Source: Scilla litardierei (Eukaryota > Streptophyta > Magnoliopsida > Asparagales > Asparagaceae). From it: DNA of 64,000 nucleotides. The stretch's first letter is position 1; each line of letters begins with the position of its first letter. The stretch spans positions 29,908,418 to 29,972,417 of the forward strand of contig CM061132.1 of the NCBI GenBank assembly GCA_030789695.1, written 5' to 3'. Below the pieces are notes generated by a model that saw nothing but the letters and a program-made list of their open reading frames with translations, was not told where the DNA came from and ran no database searches. The position numbers and the translations under genes are program-made. Positions 1 to 9,480 of the stretch are shown here, one piece after another.

Positions 1-852
1 GAGATGATGCGGAGTTTGGCACACTCTGGACCAGTGGCCTTTCATGCCACAATTTTGGCACTGGTCTTCCCATTCCCTCTTGGGTGGGGGTATATCGTTT
101 CTATTTTTGTTATTTCTGTGCCTCGTGAACTTCCGCTTAATTTCATTATTTCGCTGCTGCTGTACATGACCCTTGGCATTTTTCTGTTGACCCCCCCTTC
201 TGTGGTCTTTCTTTTCTTTTATTATCTCTCTTCTTTTTGAAGGAAGAGGAATAGTGAGCTTCTGGTGGGGGGCAGTGCCGGGGAGCGTATATTGTGAGTG
301 GAGAGAAGAAGCTCTCTGTTTTACTCGGCCATGAGTAATCATGACGGCAGCTCGGAATACTTGGTGAACTTGCGTTCACGGTATTGCTGCATGAGTATCG
401 CATCTTTTTCATGGAAGGACGTATACGTCTTTTCCAGCGTGCGATTTTCTGAGACTTTTTCACCACACAACTTCAGGCGTGCGGTGATGCTAAAAAGTGC
501 TGAGTTGTACTCAGCGACGGACTTTAAGTCCTGCAGTCTCAGGTTCTCCCACTCATGTCGTGCCCTTGGGAGTATAACATCTTTCTGATGTTTATACCTG
601 TCCTCAAGGGCAGTCCATAGCTCAAGTGGATCTTCGACCGTAAGGTATTCAGCCTTTAAGGTCTTGTCCACATGGCGGCGAATATAGATGATGGATTGTG
701 CATTCTCTATATCGCTAACATTTTCTTTTTCATTCACAGCAGCGATGAGGGTCTTTTGCCCGCAGGTGAAACTTTACATCTAGCTGCCAGCTTAGATAGT
801 TTCTACCTGATGCTTCCAGTACTTCGAAATTAATGCTTGCAATATTAGCCAT
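1..852 (-). pseudogene. Degenerate Copia gag (element H), running off the left edge
   Basis: Read on the minus strand this is the capsid-precursor (gag) gene of a Ty1/copia retrotransposon. An ATG at 852-850 opens a typical plant Copia gag N-terminus (NYLSW motif near 795). The frame shifts near 740 and continues as a 132-codon segment (737-339) with the UBN2/gag motifs LKAEYLTVEDPLELW and LRLQDLKSVAEYNSA. Stop codons at 338-336 and 320-318 follow in the same frame, and a further shift leads to an intact zinc knuckle C-X2-C-X4-H-X4-C at 60-19. Protease, integrase and RT would lie left of the window. The gene is clearly dead: at least two frameshifts and two stops. Confidence 0.85.
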
Positions 853-936
853 TTATCTAGCAGAGCACAAACATGCATGAATTAATAATTAATTCAGAGA
901 AAACATTTTCACGCGGGGGCAATATTTAACAAAAAA

Positions 937-1221
937 CTAAATGTGTGGATCGGCCAGTCCCACAAGAAAGAGTCCAAAAAAAAAGTCCACAGTCCAAATT
1001 ATACAAATTTGCAGCTTAAAGAAAATGAAAATACAACTTTGGAAACCCCGTGGGTCCCATATGATATCTCCATCTTCAAGCGTGGCCTCCGTATCCATGG
1101 AAGTTGGTCTTCTTTCTTTGAAATTTACATAAATTCCTCACTACAATTTCTCTCAAAAATAAAAGAAAAGTGCGGGAAATAAACTGTGGGACTAAACGGC
1201 CGATCCAAAAACCACATTTAG
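937..1221. mobile_element. Candidate MITE, 285 bp, with imperfect terminal inverted repeats
   Basis: The left end starts CTAAATGTGTGGATCGGCC (937) and continues to AGTCCCACA. The right end, reverse complemented, starts CTAAATGTGG, then TTTTTGGATCGGCCG, and ends AGTCCCACA. The arms match apart from short indels, and the interior is AT-rich and non-coding. A TA dinucleotide sits at both boundaries (938-939 and 1219-1220), which would fit a Tc1/mariner-type duplication, but no longer TSD is visible and the superfamily is unresolved. Confidence 0.5.
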
Positions 1222-1800
1222 CAATTCATGCAGAAATATTGTGCTCATCAACATTTTCATCAGACATTTTCATCACAGGCATCACATGCATTTAATATTC
1301 GCAGAGATGGATAAATAATTTAAACACTTAATAATTATTGGACCACTGGGCAACGTCATACACCGTTAGGTTACTAACGGCAGAGCGGTCGCAGGATCTT
1401 CCTAATTATTAAGTTTTAAATACAATGCACAACCACGCATATAATATCCAACAGAATGTACCAGAGATGCAAAGCATGTAAATTTGATTTTTGCAGAAAA
1501 CATCATTACAATGCATAGGTTGTAATTTGAATGGGGTTTAATCAATTAAATTGATAAAGAGCCCAAAATAAACATTTTCTTTGTTAGAGGGAAAAGTTTC
1601 CCTCATCATCCCAAAAGCCCCCCCAAGGATCCCCAAAAAGTCCTCGCCTGCCCGATATTTGTCTCGTAATTTATCGTGATTTTTCACGAATATTTTGCCC
1701 TTAGAACCCCCTTTTAAATAAATTTTTAGGCTAGCAAGTTGCCTTTTAAGGCTTGTTAATAGTCTTTGCCTCCCCCAATTTTTTCTTTCTTTCAGATAAA

Positions 1801-2012
1801 ACGGACTGCGGGTCTGAAGCCCGCAGTCGGTCTATGGGCTTCAGGCCCATAGGCTTTTCTTTTTTTTTTTTTGAATCTGTGGGCCTGAAGCCCACAACAG
1901 GTCTGTGGGCTTCAGGCCCACAGACTCGGAATTTTTTTTTTGTTGAAGAAATAATTGGCCTGTGGGCCTGAAGCCCACAGGCCGCCTGTGGGCTTCAGGC
2001 CCATAGGCTTTA
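1801..2012. repeat. Cluster of GGGCTTCAGGCCC / GGGCCTGAAGCCC inverted motifs
   Basis: The 14-nt self-complementary core TGGGCTTCAGGCCCA or its complement TGGGCCTGAAGCCCA recurs about seven times in 210 bp, arranged as hairpins (for example 1875-1923 and 1962-2010). T-rich spacers separate the hairpins. The block lies in the leader of Copia element H. Confidence 0.8.
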
Positions 2013-2044
2013 TCACTTTTTTTTTGAATGTTACTGGTTAGGGT

Positions 2045-2330
2045 TTGGGGGGGCCGGCGCCGCCGCCGCCCCCTGCAGGAGCGGCGGGGGCCGGCAGGGG
2101 GGCGCGGTCGTGGAGGCCACCCCCCCTGCAGGGGGGAGCGGCAGGGGCCGCCCCCCTGCAGGGGGAGGCGGCCGGGGGGGGGGGGGGGGGGGCGCCCCCC
2201 CTGCAGGGGGAGGCGGCCTCGGGGGCCGCCGCCCCCCCTGCAGGGGGAGGCGGCCAAGGGGGGGCCGCCGCCCCCTGCAGGGGCGGCGGCCAGGGTGGTG
2301 GGGGGGGGGGCGGATTCCGGCGAGGGGGGT
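2045..2330. repeat. GC-rich array of CCCCCTGCAGGGGG motifs
   Basis: The palindrome CCCCTGCAGGGG recurs roughly every 30-45 bp, embedded in GGCGGCC-type runs and a 19-base G run near 2174-2192. Base composition differs completely from the AT-rich flanks. It lies within the untranslated leader of element H; predicted proteins in it are Pro/Gly/Arg-rich artefacts. Confidence 0.85.
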
Positions 2331-2337
2331 CCCCTAA

Positions 2338-2425
2338 AAATTAGGGTTCAAAATTAGGGTTTTTACCCTAAAAATTGGGTTTTTGCCCTAAAAATTGGAT
2401 TTTTGCCCTAAAAAATTGTGTTTTG
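2338..2425. repeat. Short tandem repeat of CCCTAAAAATTGGGTTTTTG type
   Basis: Four imperfect units of about 22-25 bp carry CCCTAAAAATT followed by GGGTTTTT or GGATTTTT. They resemble plant telobox-like AAACCCTA sequence but are not telomeric arrays. They sit at the proximal end of the element H leader. Confidence 0.7.
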
Positions 2426-2720
2426 GGGATGAAAAATCCGTCGTTTTCAAGGCGACGATGAATCCCCATGACGATCTTGTGAGATCTAGGGGAGTGGTAA
2501 TCATACGTATGATTAAAAATATCGTTTTTAGTGTTTTTACCTCTATATCCGTCCTCCGGATATAACGACGGTTGCTCGAAGCCCTACGCGGATGACGACC
2601 CTTGATGGAGGAAGCCTTGCACCGCGCTCGTGGATCTCCCGTCTCGCCTTCGCCTTCGCCTTCGCAACGAACGGAAAAAATTTGTGTAAAAGAAAAATTT
2701 AGAGGCTCGTGCTGATAACG

Positions 2721-2885
2721 TGTTATAAATCAACTACTGAGGGGAGAGCTCTCAAGTCTATATTTATAGCCAAAGGGGAGAATACAAGTGGGTATGGGCC
2801 CAACCACTTGGGTTGGCCCAATAACTCATCAACCCAGTAAATACCCATTCACAACATTTAAAAAATTATTTCAGCATCCACAACA
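2721..2885 (-). mobile_element. 5' LTR of Copia element H (165 bp)
   Basis: On the minus strand the segment starts TGTTGTGGATGCTG and ends TTGATTTATAACA, so it has TG...CA ends. A TATA box (GGCTATAAATATAG) lies about 2760-2775. It is followed directly by the presumed primer-binding site and leader. The outer flank is agatt (2886-2890); the matching duplication would be off-window. The LTR end is only 258 bp upstream of the host gene ATG, in head-to-head orientation. Confidence 0.75.
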
Positions 2886-3143
2886 AGATTCAAAACCCAC
2901 AGCCTCTTGCGTCTCACCCACACACCTTAGCCCAGCATCTCATCAATTAGACAAATGCGGCAAAATCAAAACAGCCACAGTCAACGATTCAGGCGCGTGC
3001 CTGGCCGCCGTGACCAAAAACAGTCTTCGGCTGTAATTATTTATTTTTTTTCGATTTTTAATATTTTTAATAGTTTTGTGTTAAAAGTAAAAATTACCCA
3101 AAATTTTTTAGAAAGACTACTGTTCTTGAGAAAGAAAGCGGCC

Positions 3144-6100
3144 ATGGCGTCTCTCCTCCATCCTCAAAATCCAAAGCAAGAAGAAGATCCCGATTCTCTC
3201 ATCAAAAACTCGTCTTTCCTTTCCCGGGGGGAGGTCCTCCGCCGGCGATCTCGCCACGCGAAAGCTCTGTACAAGCATTACCGGTCTGAGTACTGGGCGC
3301 TAGTCGAGGAGGTTAGGGCTAAGCATCGGGAGTACTATTTCGATTACGCAGTTAGCCCTCTGGAGAATGATAACAAGAGAGAAGAGGGCGATAATGACGA
3401 TGGTTTAGTGGAGGGAGCGAAAAGGGATGACGATAAGGTTAGGGCTAGGTCTAAGTGCGGGTTTGTGGCCTGCAAGTCGAAGGCGATGCCGTTCACGAGG
3501 TTCTGCCATCTGCATATCCTGGCTGATCCCAAGCAGACGCTCTATAAAGGATGCATCTTTATTAGCAAGAGGTTTGGGTTTCTTCTAGTTGAAATTGTTC
3601 CAAATTTTATAATTTGCGCTGTTAATATTTCGATTGAGGTTGTGTCTCCCAGTTGGTTTTTGTTGCTGCGCTCATGGTTTATTGGTTGATACAGTAAATT
3701 CTTTTGGGAATCTTGTTTGGGTTTTGATTTGGGTTTGTATTTGTTAGACTTTGTTTTAATTTAAATCTTTGGTGTTCTGTTCTTGTGAAAGCTAGAACTT
3801 TTTTTTGGATTGCTGAGAATAGAATGGCCATAGCATATGAAGATACAAGGAAGGAAGAACATTACCTTATTGATTTCAAGTGTGTTGTCTACATTTGGCA
3901 TACTATTTGCTCTTATTAGAAGTCATATCTTGTGTAAAAAGACTCCTTATGTTTTTCGCCCAATATCTCCATCTAAGCTCTCTTTCATTTTAATCTTTAC
4001 TTCCACCTTCCTTCTGTATCTACATCTAAATGCACTTTGGTTTTAGTCTTTGCTTTTATCTTCCTTGAATATTTGCAAGATTGTCATGCTCTATTATCTG
4101 GTACGAACTATCTCAACTATTGAGTCCTTTTTCATTCTTAGTCGAATGCCCAACCTTTGCCTAAACATATATTTCCTCACTTTGTGTGTGGCAACATCTA
4201 CCATTCGGGTTGGAAATTATGCATACTTAAAGCATTCTATTGTTGGTGAAATTTTACATTACATTTTATTAGCCATTTCAATTTACAATTCATGCATAAT
4301 TGGGTAAGCTTGTGACTTCCACACTTTAGTTCCTTAAAGATATTTTCCAATTAAAACTTTTATACACACACACACACACACACTCTCTCTCTCTCTCTCT
4401 CTCTTACATACCTATATATTAGAAAATGTATATGTGCATTCAGTGCGGGAAATTTTTCTACGCAGATGAATGTATATACTATTTATTTTTTTAATTTTTT
4501 TTTCAGATTTGTTTTACACGGCATGGATTATTAACATACCAAAAATCAAGTTAATTCAATGTTATTTGACCCTCGATTTTATTAATAAAAAATTAACAAT
4601 TTCAGAACAATAGAACTTTTAGTAACAAGTGGATCGAGGGTCAAATACTCCCAAGGTTCATCCATGTTTGAGGTTTGAGGTTTTTATAACATATACTAAC
4701 TATACAAAATTTTAAAAAATAATGGAAGCTGGTTGTTTTATGCTTCCAGTGTATGAATTTTACTTTTTTGTCAATATTTTTCCTGTATTCTATGTGTATT
4801 ACTTGAAAGGTCTTGTTCTCTCACATAATCTTTTGCTTTTAACCTTTGTGCCATTCAGAGGAGAAAACTGATCTCTCAGAGGAGAAAAATGATCTCTAAT
4901 AGGTCTGTCTTATTAAGGTGCTAGAGAAATGCAAGGGCTATCATGGCATGGTAGTAAACCACTCCGGGTGGTGGGTGGTGCATGAGGTCTGGGTTCACAT
5001 CACTCTTCTAAAGAAAGGTTGCCAAATAAATTTTTTTCCATGTTGATTATTAATGGGTAAATCTTAAGAAACTTCTTCAAACTTCGCCTCGGTTTCCTAA
5101 AAAAGAGGCAAAGTTTGAAGAAGTTTCTTAAGATTTACCCATTCTACCCAAATTTTTTTGTTTGGTAAAGTTTAGACCTTACTGAACTTTGCTGTGTTGT
5201 TTTCAAAAAACTCCCTTTCGGTAACATCATTGGGGTCTTCATTGAAAATACCTGAAATTTTTTCATTTGACATGATTTCTTCAATCCCTCCACTTCACTA
5301 TGGAGCTTCTCATCTAAAGCTTCAATCTTTTTCGTTGCCGTCATTAGGATCTTCGCTTTGATAACAATTTGATAGGAACCGGATCTAATTTTGGGATAAA
5401 ATTGGGTTTTTATTGATAACTGTGGATACATAGGATAGATGGCCTCAATTCGAGAGGAGGACCGCTCTCCTAGCTTTTTATTCGAGAGAAAAGCCCAAAT
5501 TTTTCAAGAGCTAGTCTAATCTACTCCTAATCTTTTCTCTTCTCAATATTCTTCACCAAATTCAACCCATCCACAATACCCTAGCCCCCACAAATATATA
5601 ATGTACTGATTTGTCTAAAATTACAGAAATACCCCTGAGGCCTAAAATTACAAGTTTGCTACCGCACCCCCATTCGCATCACAAGCCTGACTAGCTTATA
5701 CAATTATTGACTAGTACTACATCAACTCACCCTTTTAGGTATGATAGGTAGCAGGAGTACATGAAATCTTAATCATCACTTGTCAAAGGAATTTGGTTGT
5801 TGTTTATCTGATTTATCCGAAGTTCTTTTGTTAGCTTTTAAACAATTCTGACATCTTTTCGCTTCTTATGTCTGAAATTTAATATCTGTTAAGTGAATAA
5901 ACTTCTATCCTATCTTTGGGTTGTACACAATTATAGTGGTCTGTACCAGATATCTATTATCTGCGTCATTTTTCTTGTCACTTTAGATAATTACCATGGC
6001 TATTCTTCCTGAAATTTTGAAGAAAAGTTGGTCTTGGAGCAACATTTGTTGCATTGTCCATTGGAATTTTATGTATGTCGTGTTTAGAGATGATAGCTAA

Positions 6101-6958
6101 ATTCCATCCCATACTGCCTATCAATACGGCATTGCCAGCACCTGGCATGGAAATCGACAGCCATTTTGCTCGGTGAAAAAAGTCTTTTACTTGAATTATG
6201 CATTAAAATGTCTTTATTCCTTTAATTCCAGAGTCTTTGTTTACAAGTCGTCATATTATTTTTATATTTCATGCAACTAATTTTTTTTGTTGGGGGTTAA
6301 CAACAACGTCTGTATGCCAAATTGTTGGGATCAAGGTTATTAGGGAAATGGCAAGTACATCTTCAACATCTAATTTATGGGCATCAGCTGACACTCAAGT
6401 CAGCATTGTCATCCTCTAATAGCAAGCCCATCCTATTGTTTGTACCGTGTTTCAGCAAGCCCATCCTATTGTTTGTACCGTGTTTCAGCAAGCCCATCCT
6501 ATTGTTTGTACCGTGTTTCATGTCTTTAAATCGCAATAGATTTGCTGTGTTCCGTGCCTGTATATGGCTCCATCTAATACAAACTGTCTCTCTATATTGC
6601 AACTATCAGTTGTTATATTTTTGTTTATTCTCATAATTCTTACAGAATTACTTTTATCTTGCTTCCATTGAATTTCAGTAATGGACAAAATTGGTCATGT
6701 GGAAAGCCAATTCTTAGAGCCGTAGTGCCCTCTCTATGCGCGGCACACTTTCAGAAGGCCCAGAAGAACCTCTCCAGTTCTTTAAAGAAGGTGGGCATTA
6801 ACTTGTGCTCTTCTAGGAGCCCTACAGCGGAATTTGATGCTATCCTTGATGAATATATTCACAATATTCAATTGAAAAGGAAGAAAGCCTCAACGAAAAG
6901 TTCAAAAGTTTTGAATTCTACTGGTGACAACATGATACATGAGAGGAAAAATATTTGA
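3144..6958 (+). CDS. INO80 complex subunit D-like / KANSL2-like protein (two exons)
   Basis: The coding sequence is exon 1 at 3144-3571 and exon 2 at 6679-6958, 235 codons. The donor AG|GTTTGG at 3572 and acceptor TTTCAG at 6678 join in phase 2 to give a Ser codon. Plant INO80D-like proteins are short nuclear chromatin-remodelling/histone-acetylation complex subunits with a zf-C3Hc3H zinc-binding domain. Here the first half of that domain is in exon 1 (KCGFVACKSKAM, then RFCHLHIL, then KGCIF) and the second half in exon 2 (CGKPILR, then SLCAAHF). An N-terminal basic helix with RRRSRHAKALYKHYRSEYW and a Lys-rich C-terminus fit the family. The start was chosen for its good context (gccATGGcg) and family length; the frame is open upstream to an ATG at 2955, so a 63-residue extension is formally possible. 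No expression data; intact as read. Confidence 0.85.
4362..4404. repeat. (AC)n(TC)n compound microsatellite in the host-gene intron
   Basis: About ten AC units run directly into about eleven CT units. It is a simple repeat with no other visible function. Confidence 0.9.
5055..5140. repeat. 36-nt foldback (hairpin) in the intron
   Basis: Arm 5055-5090 starts GGGTAAATCTTAAGAAAC and arm 5105-5140 is its reverse complement with one mismatch (CGCCTC versus TGCCTC). The loop is 14 nt. A transcript of either strand would form a stem of about 36 bp. It abuts the gypsy fragment that starts at 5144. It may be a foldback element or an inverted duplication rather than a microRNA. Confidence 0.85.
5144..5721 (-). 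mobile_element. Ty3/gypsy fragment: LTR, primer-binding site and start of gag
   Basis: On the minus strand, 5721-5370 starts TGTAGTACTAGTCAATAATT and ends CGGTTCCTATCA, the size (352 bp) and TG...CA ends of an LTR. It is followed by TTGTTATCAAAGCGAAG, a primer-binding-like motif related to TGGTATCAAAGC. A gag-like start then follows (ATG at 5343, motif KKIEALDEKLHSEVEGLKK, an N-terminal coiled coil usual in Ty3 gag). The rest of the element is missing to the left. It lies in the host gene intron, antisense to it. Confidence 0.6.
6421..6519. repeat. Three perfect tandem copies of a 33-bp unit
   Basis: The unit begins AGCAAGCCCATCCTATTGTT and ends TACCGTGTTTC. Copies are 6421-6453, 6454-6486 and 6487-6519, identical. 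It lies about 160 bp upstream of the 3' splice site of the host gene. Identity of the copies implies a recent event or homogenisation. Confidence 0.95.
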
Positions 6959-7098
6959 CTGAACTTCTTATACTGCTGGATGGGAATGGGTTTTCCAGCT
7001 TTTGCATCAGGATGACTTGTGTTTGGGTATACATTTGATAGTATTATGATGAGTGCTCACCTATTGATTTCTTCAAGTAAGAACTGTTATCTGGAGCT

Positions 7099-7370
7099 TT
7101 AGAGACCAAAGTGATGACTGTCGTGGAAAATATCATCAAATGTGCCAATTATTTTGGTGAATAATGGTCTGTAGAATTTTTGCTGTCTGTCATTTGCAAG
7201 TGCTTCCATAAGGTCCCTAGTCCGCATCTTGCTTTGACGTTCGAAAGCACGTACTTCCTCAAGGTTTGAGGGCATATTTGCAGAGCTGAATATCAGCCCT
7301 AAACGTAATGCTTCAAGCAGAGCTGGTCCCACATCCATGGTATTATTTCTGAGTAATTCTGCAGTTTCAG
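7099..7370 (-). pseudogene. Unidentified minus-strand coding remnant
   Basis: A 79-codon frame (7338-7099) extends upstream without a stop to about 7361, and similar-quality coding continues to about 7410 in another frame. The composition is protein-like rather than random: MDVGPALLEALRLGLIFSS, RAFERQSKMRTRDLMEAL, KFYRPLFTKIIGTFDDI. I do not recognise the family. It lies in the 3' flank of the INO80D-like gene, convergent with it. It may be the last exon of a decayed gene or a captured fragment. Confidence 0.35.
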
Positions 7371-8081
7371 CTCAGAAGGGAGTCAAATGGTGGAGTCTCA
7401 TTGTTGAGAACATTTATATGGGTTTATTCAAGAGTTCAATTCTATGGTGGCTGTGGGCTGATATATGATATGGCCTCATGGGTTACGTGTCACTATGAGA
7501 TTTAACTGGACAACATCTGAATGGAACACAGGATGCCGCCTGTCATAATTTACATGTTTATAAGGTAAGCTAAATTTGTCTGATTGCCTGTTTGTTTCAA
7601 TTTGCTTCCTTCAGTTCAATGTGAAGTGCCATTTATATTTCTTGATTATTTCCAGTTTGCTATGGTGTCTGAAATGATCGTGGGGGTACAATTGCATGCG
7701 GTTATAAGATAGAACTACTAAGATCTAAAGTACACATTGTCAATTGTTGATTTGCTTCTCAAGATCTTATGTTTGTGGTACTTGACACGATGATGGAAAC
7801 TTTACTTTTGGGTCTACTATCCACAGTGGTTATTGTTGGATTGTTAGATTAATATAGAAAATTCAATAATATGTTGCTTTGCAACGGTCCATGAATGTAT
7901 GCACGCATCTATAACAGTTAAAATGTTAGGCAAACACTCTTCTCAGTTCTAGGCATATATAGTTGATACCCAATTCTAAATAAGTATGTGTTGATACATC
8001 CGTCCGGTCCACGGAGCAGTGCTGTATAAACGTAGGCTACTTGAAGAAGTGAGCTATGACCCAAGAGCTCGATAGCCCATC
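7371..8081. other. Intergenic DNA, nothing identified
   Basis: AT-rich sequence with no ORF of note, no repeats and no RNA gene that I can see. The 3' UTR of the INO80D-like gene probably ends before or within this stretch, but no polyadenylation signal could be fixed. Confidence 0.4.
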
Positions 8082-8943
8082 TGTTACACCCTACGTGGGT
8101 TGCCATATTTGGGCCATTGCAAAGCCGACCCACAACACAACCTATTACCCTTGGGTTGAATGAGACAAACCTTCACTTTCCTCATTATGGACATAAATGG
8201 AGGGCGGTTACAGCCACATCAAAGCCCACTTCAATAGCCGTGAATTAGGCAATTAGTGGCTAGATTGATGGGGACGGTTTCACTCTATGATGACCCCCTT
8301 CAAGGGCCACTAATTGAGCAATTAGAGGCTACATTGGTGGGGGGAAGTTACAAAGTAAAGGGAGGGTGGATAAATATTCTGAAGACTAGGGAAAAGGGGA
8401 GGCAAGATTCTAACCAGGTCTAAGTATCTAACAATGATTTACAATACTTTATCTTTCTCTTTGAGCTTCCTCTTTACGTTTCCTCTATGAGAAACTAACT
8501 TAAGCGTCGAAGAGAAATCGGTTGGACCCCATCCCCAACCCCCTGACGATTTTCTTATGGTGCATCTACAAGGAGATATCGCGATACTAGGTTAATTTCC
8601 ATCAGTGGACTCCAATCCTAGCTCATTCTGATCCAGAGACTCTTTCACGGGTCCCATCTCTCAGACGACGAAGGGTTAACTAGTCGAAAGCGTCCTTGTC
8701 GGCCGGCCCACTATTACAGGAAGGCGAAACCAATCCATCAACAATTGGCGCCGTCGGTGGAAAACCACGAGTCAACATCCACATCTTCGTTGAACAGAAG
8801 ACTATGTTGACTCACCCCCCTAATCGAAGGCCTGCAAGGCCAACTCTCGAGAAGACGTCAGGGGTCACGACTTTCTTTTCGAGCGAAGAACGAAGCTACC
8901 CCTGGCAAAGAACCGCGTAAGAAAACCTGTTTCCTCTTTCCTT
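8082..8943 (+). mobile_element. Ty3/gypsy (Tat/Athila-type) LTR with primer-binding site and truncated internal region
   Basis: A presumed LTR at 8082-8743 starts TGTTACACCCTACGTGGG and ends AATCCATCAACA. ATTGGCGCCGTCGGTGG follows at once (8744-8760), close to the TTGGCGCCGTCNGTGG signature of plant Tat-type Ty3 elements. A TATA-like TAAATATT lies near 8372. Only about 200 bp of internal DNA remain; a short open frame after the ATG at 8803 shows no recognisable gag domain. No TSD or second LTR is visible. Confidence 0.6.
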
Positions 8944-8959
8944 TTATTTTACCAAATCA

Positions 8960-9122
8960 GTGTAGTTAAGGCACACCAAGGTGCACGCCTGAGGCGCACC
9001 AAGGCGCGAGGCGCACCTATCGCGCCTCGCCTAAGGCCATGCTACATGTATGTTTGCAGGCGAGCCAAGGCGAGTCAAGGCGCGCGCCTTGGACCCAAGG
9101 CGAGGCGACCCAAGGCGCGCGC
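8960..9122. repeat. GC-rich AAGGCG / CGCCTT repeat cluster
   Basis: Short motifs AAGGCG, GGCGCG and their complements alternate in both orientations, giving many possible small hairpins (for example AAGGCGCGCGCCTT at 9078-9091). Such degenerate blocks occur in subterminal regions of some plant DNA transposons, but no transposon ends were found. Confidence 0.6.
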
Positions 9123-9399
9123 TTTCTCATTTTTATGTCTTTTTTCCATCTTTTAATTTTTTTGGGCCCACAAACCAAAAGCCCACAAATTCTGGGCCTA
9201 TTTCTTCTCTAATTTGTTGCATAAGCCCACAGCCTTAAACATTTCAACCCTAGAGACCAGCCACCCAAACTTCCGCCCAAAATTCCCAATCGACGAAAAG
9301 AAGCAGCGGCGCCCTAGCTCTCTCTCTCGCCGTCTCTCTCTCTCGCCGTCTCTCTCTCTCGTGCAGGGCAGCAGGTGAGTTCTTGTTTTTTTTTCTCCG

Positions 9400-9430
<31 letters not shown>

Positions 9431-9480
9431 CTCTCTCTCTCTCGCGTGCGGGCAGAAGGTGAGTTCTGTTTTTTTTCGTT
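9123..9480 (+). promoter_or_regulatory. Promoter/5'UTR-like segment with CT-rich leader and two donor-like sites
   Basis: Sequence shifts from GGGCCCA/AGCCCA motifs (9163-9233), common in plant promoters, to ACCCTAGAG and then to (CT)n blocks at 9326-9361 and 9400-9443. Two nearly duplicated ends follow, GGGCAGCAG|GTGAGTTC (9366-9382) and GGGCAGAAG|GTGAGTTC (9449-9466), both strong splice-donor matches followed by T-rich DNA. This looks like the first untranslated exon of a plant gene or of a gene-derived transposon, with a small internal duplication. No downstream coding exon was recognised before the gap. Confidence 0.35.

Larger units (their letters stand above)
853..2720 (-). other. Long 5' leader of Copia element H
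   Basis: This is 1.87 kb of non-coding sequence between the element's primer-binding region and its gag ATG. It holds a MITE-like insertion (937-1221), GGGCCTGAAGCCC inverted repeats (1801-2012), a very GC-rich PstI-motif array (2045-2330) and AGGGTTTT repeats (2338-2425). Next to the LTR, minus-strand TTATCAGCACGAG (about 2706-2718) is the likely primer-binding site; I cannot name the tRNA with confidence. Open frames inside the GC-rich block are composition artefacts. Confidence 0.6.

Noticed and set aside
2028..2357. Long open frames in the GC-rich block
   Set aside because: Open in several frames at once and made of Gly, Pro, Arg and Ala; explained by composition.
4920..5040. Possible tRNA-derived SINE near GGTCTGGGTTCACATCAC
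   Set aside because: A B-box-like match exists but no clear A box, poly(A) tail or TSD.
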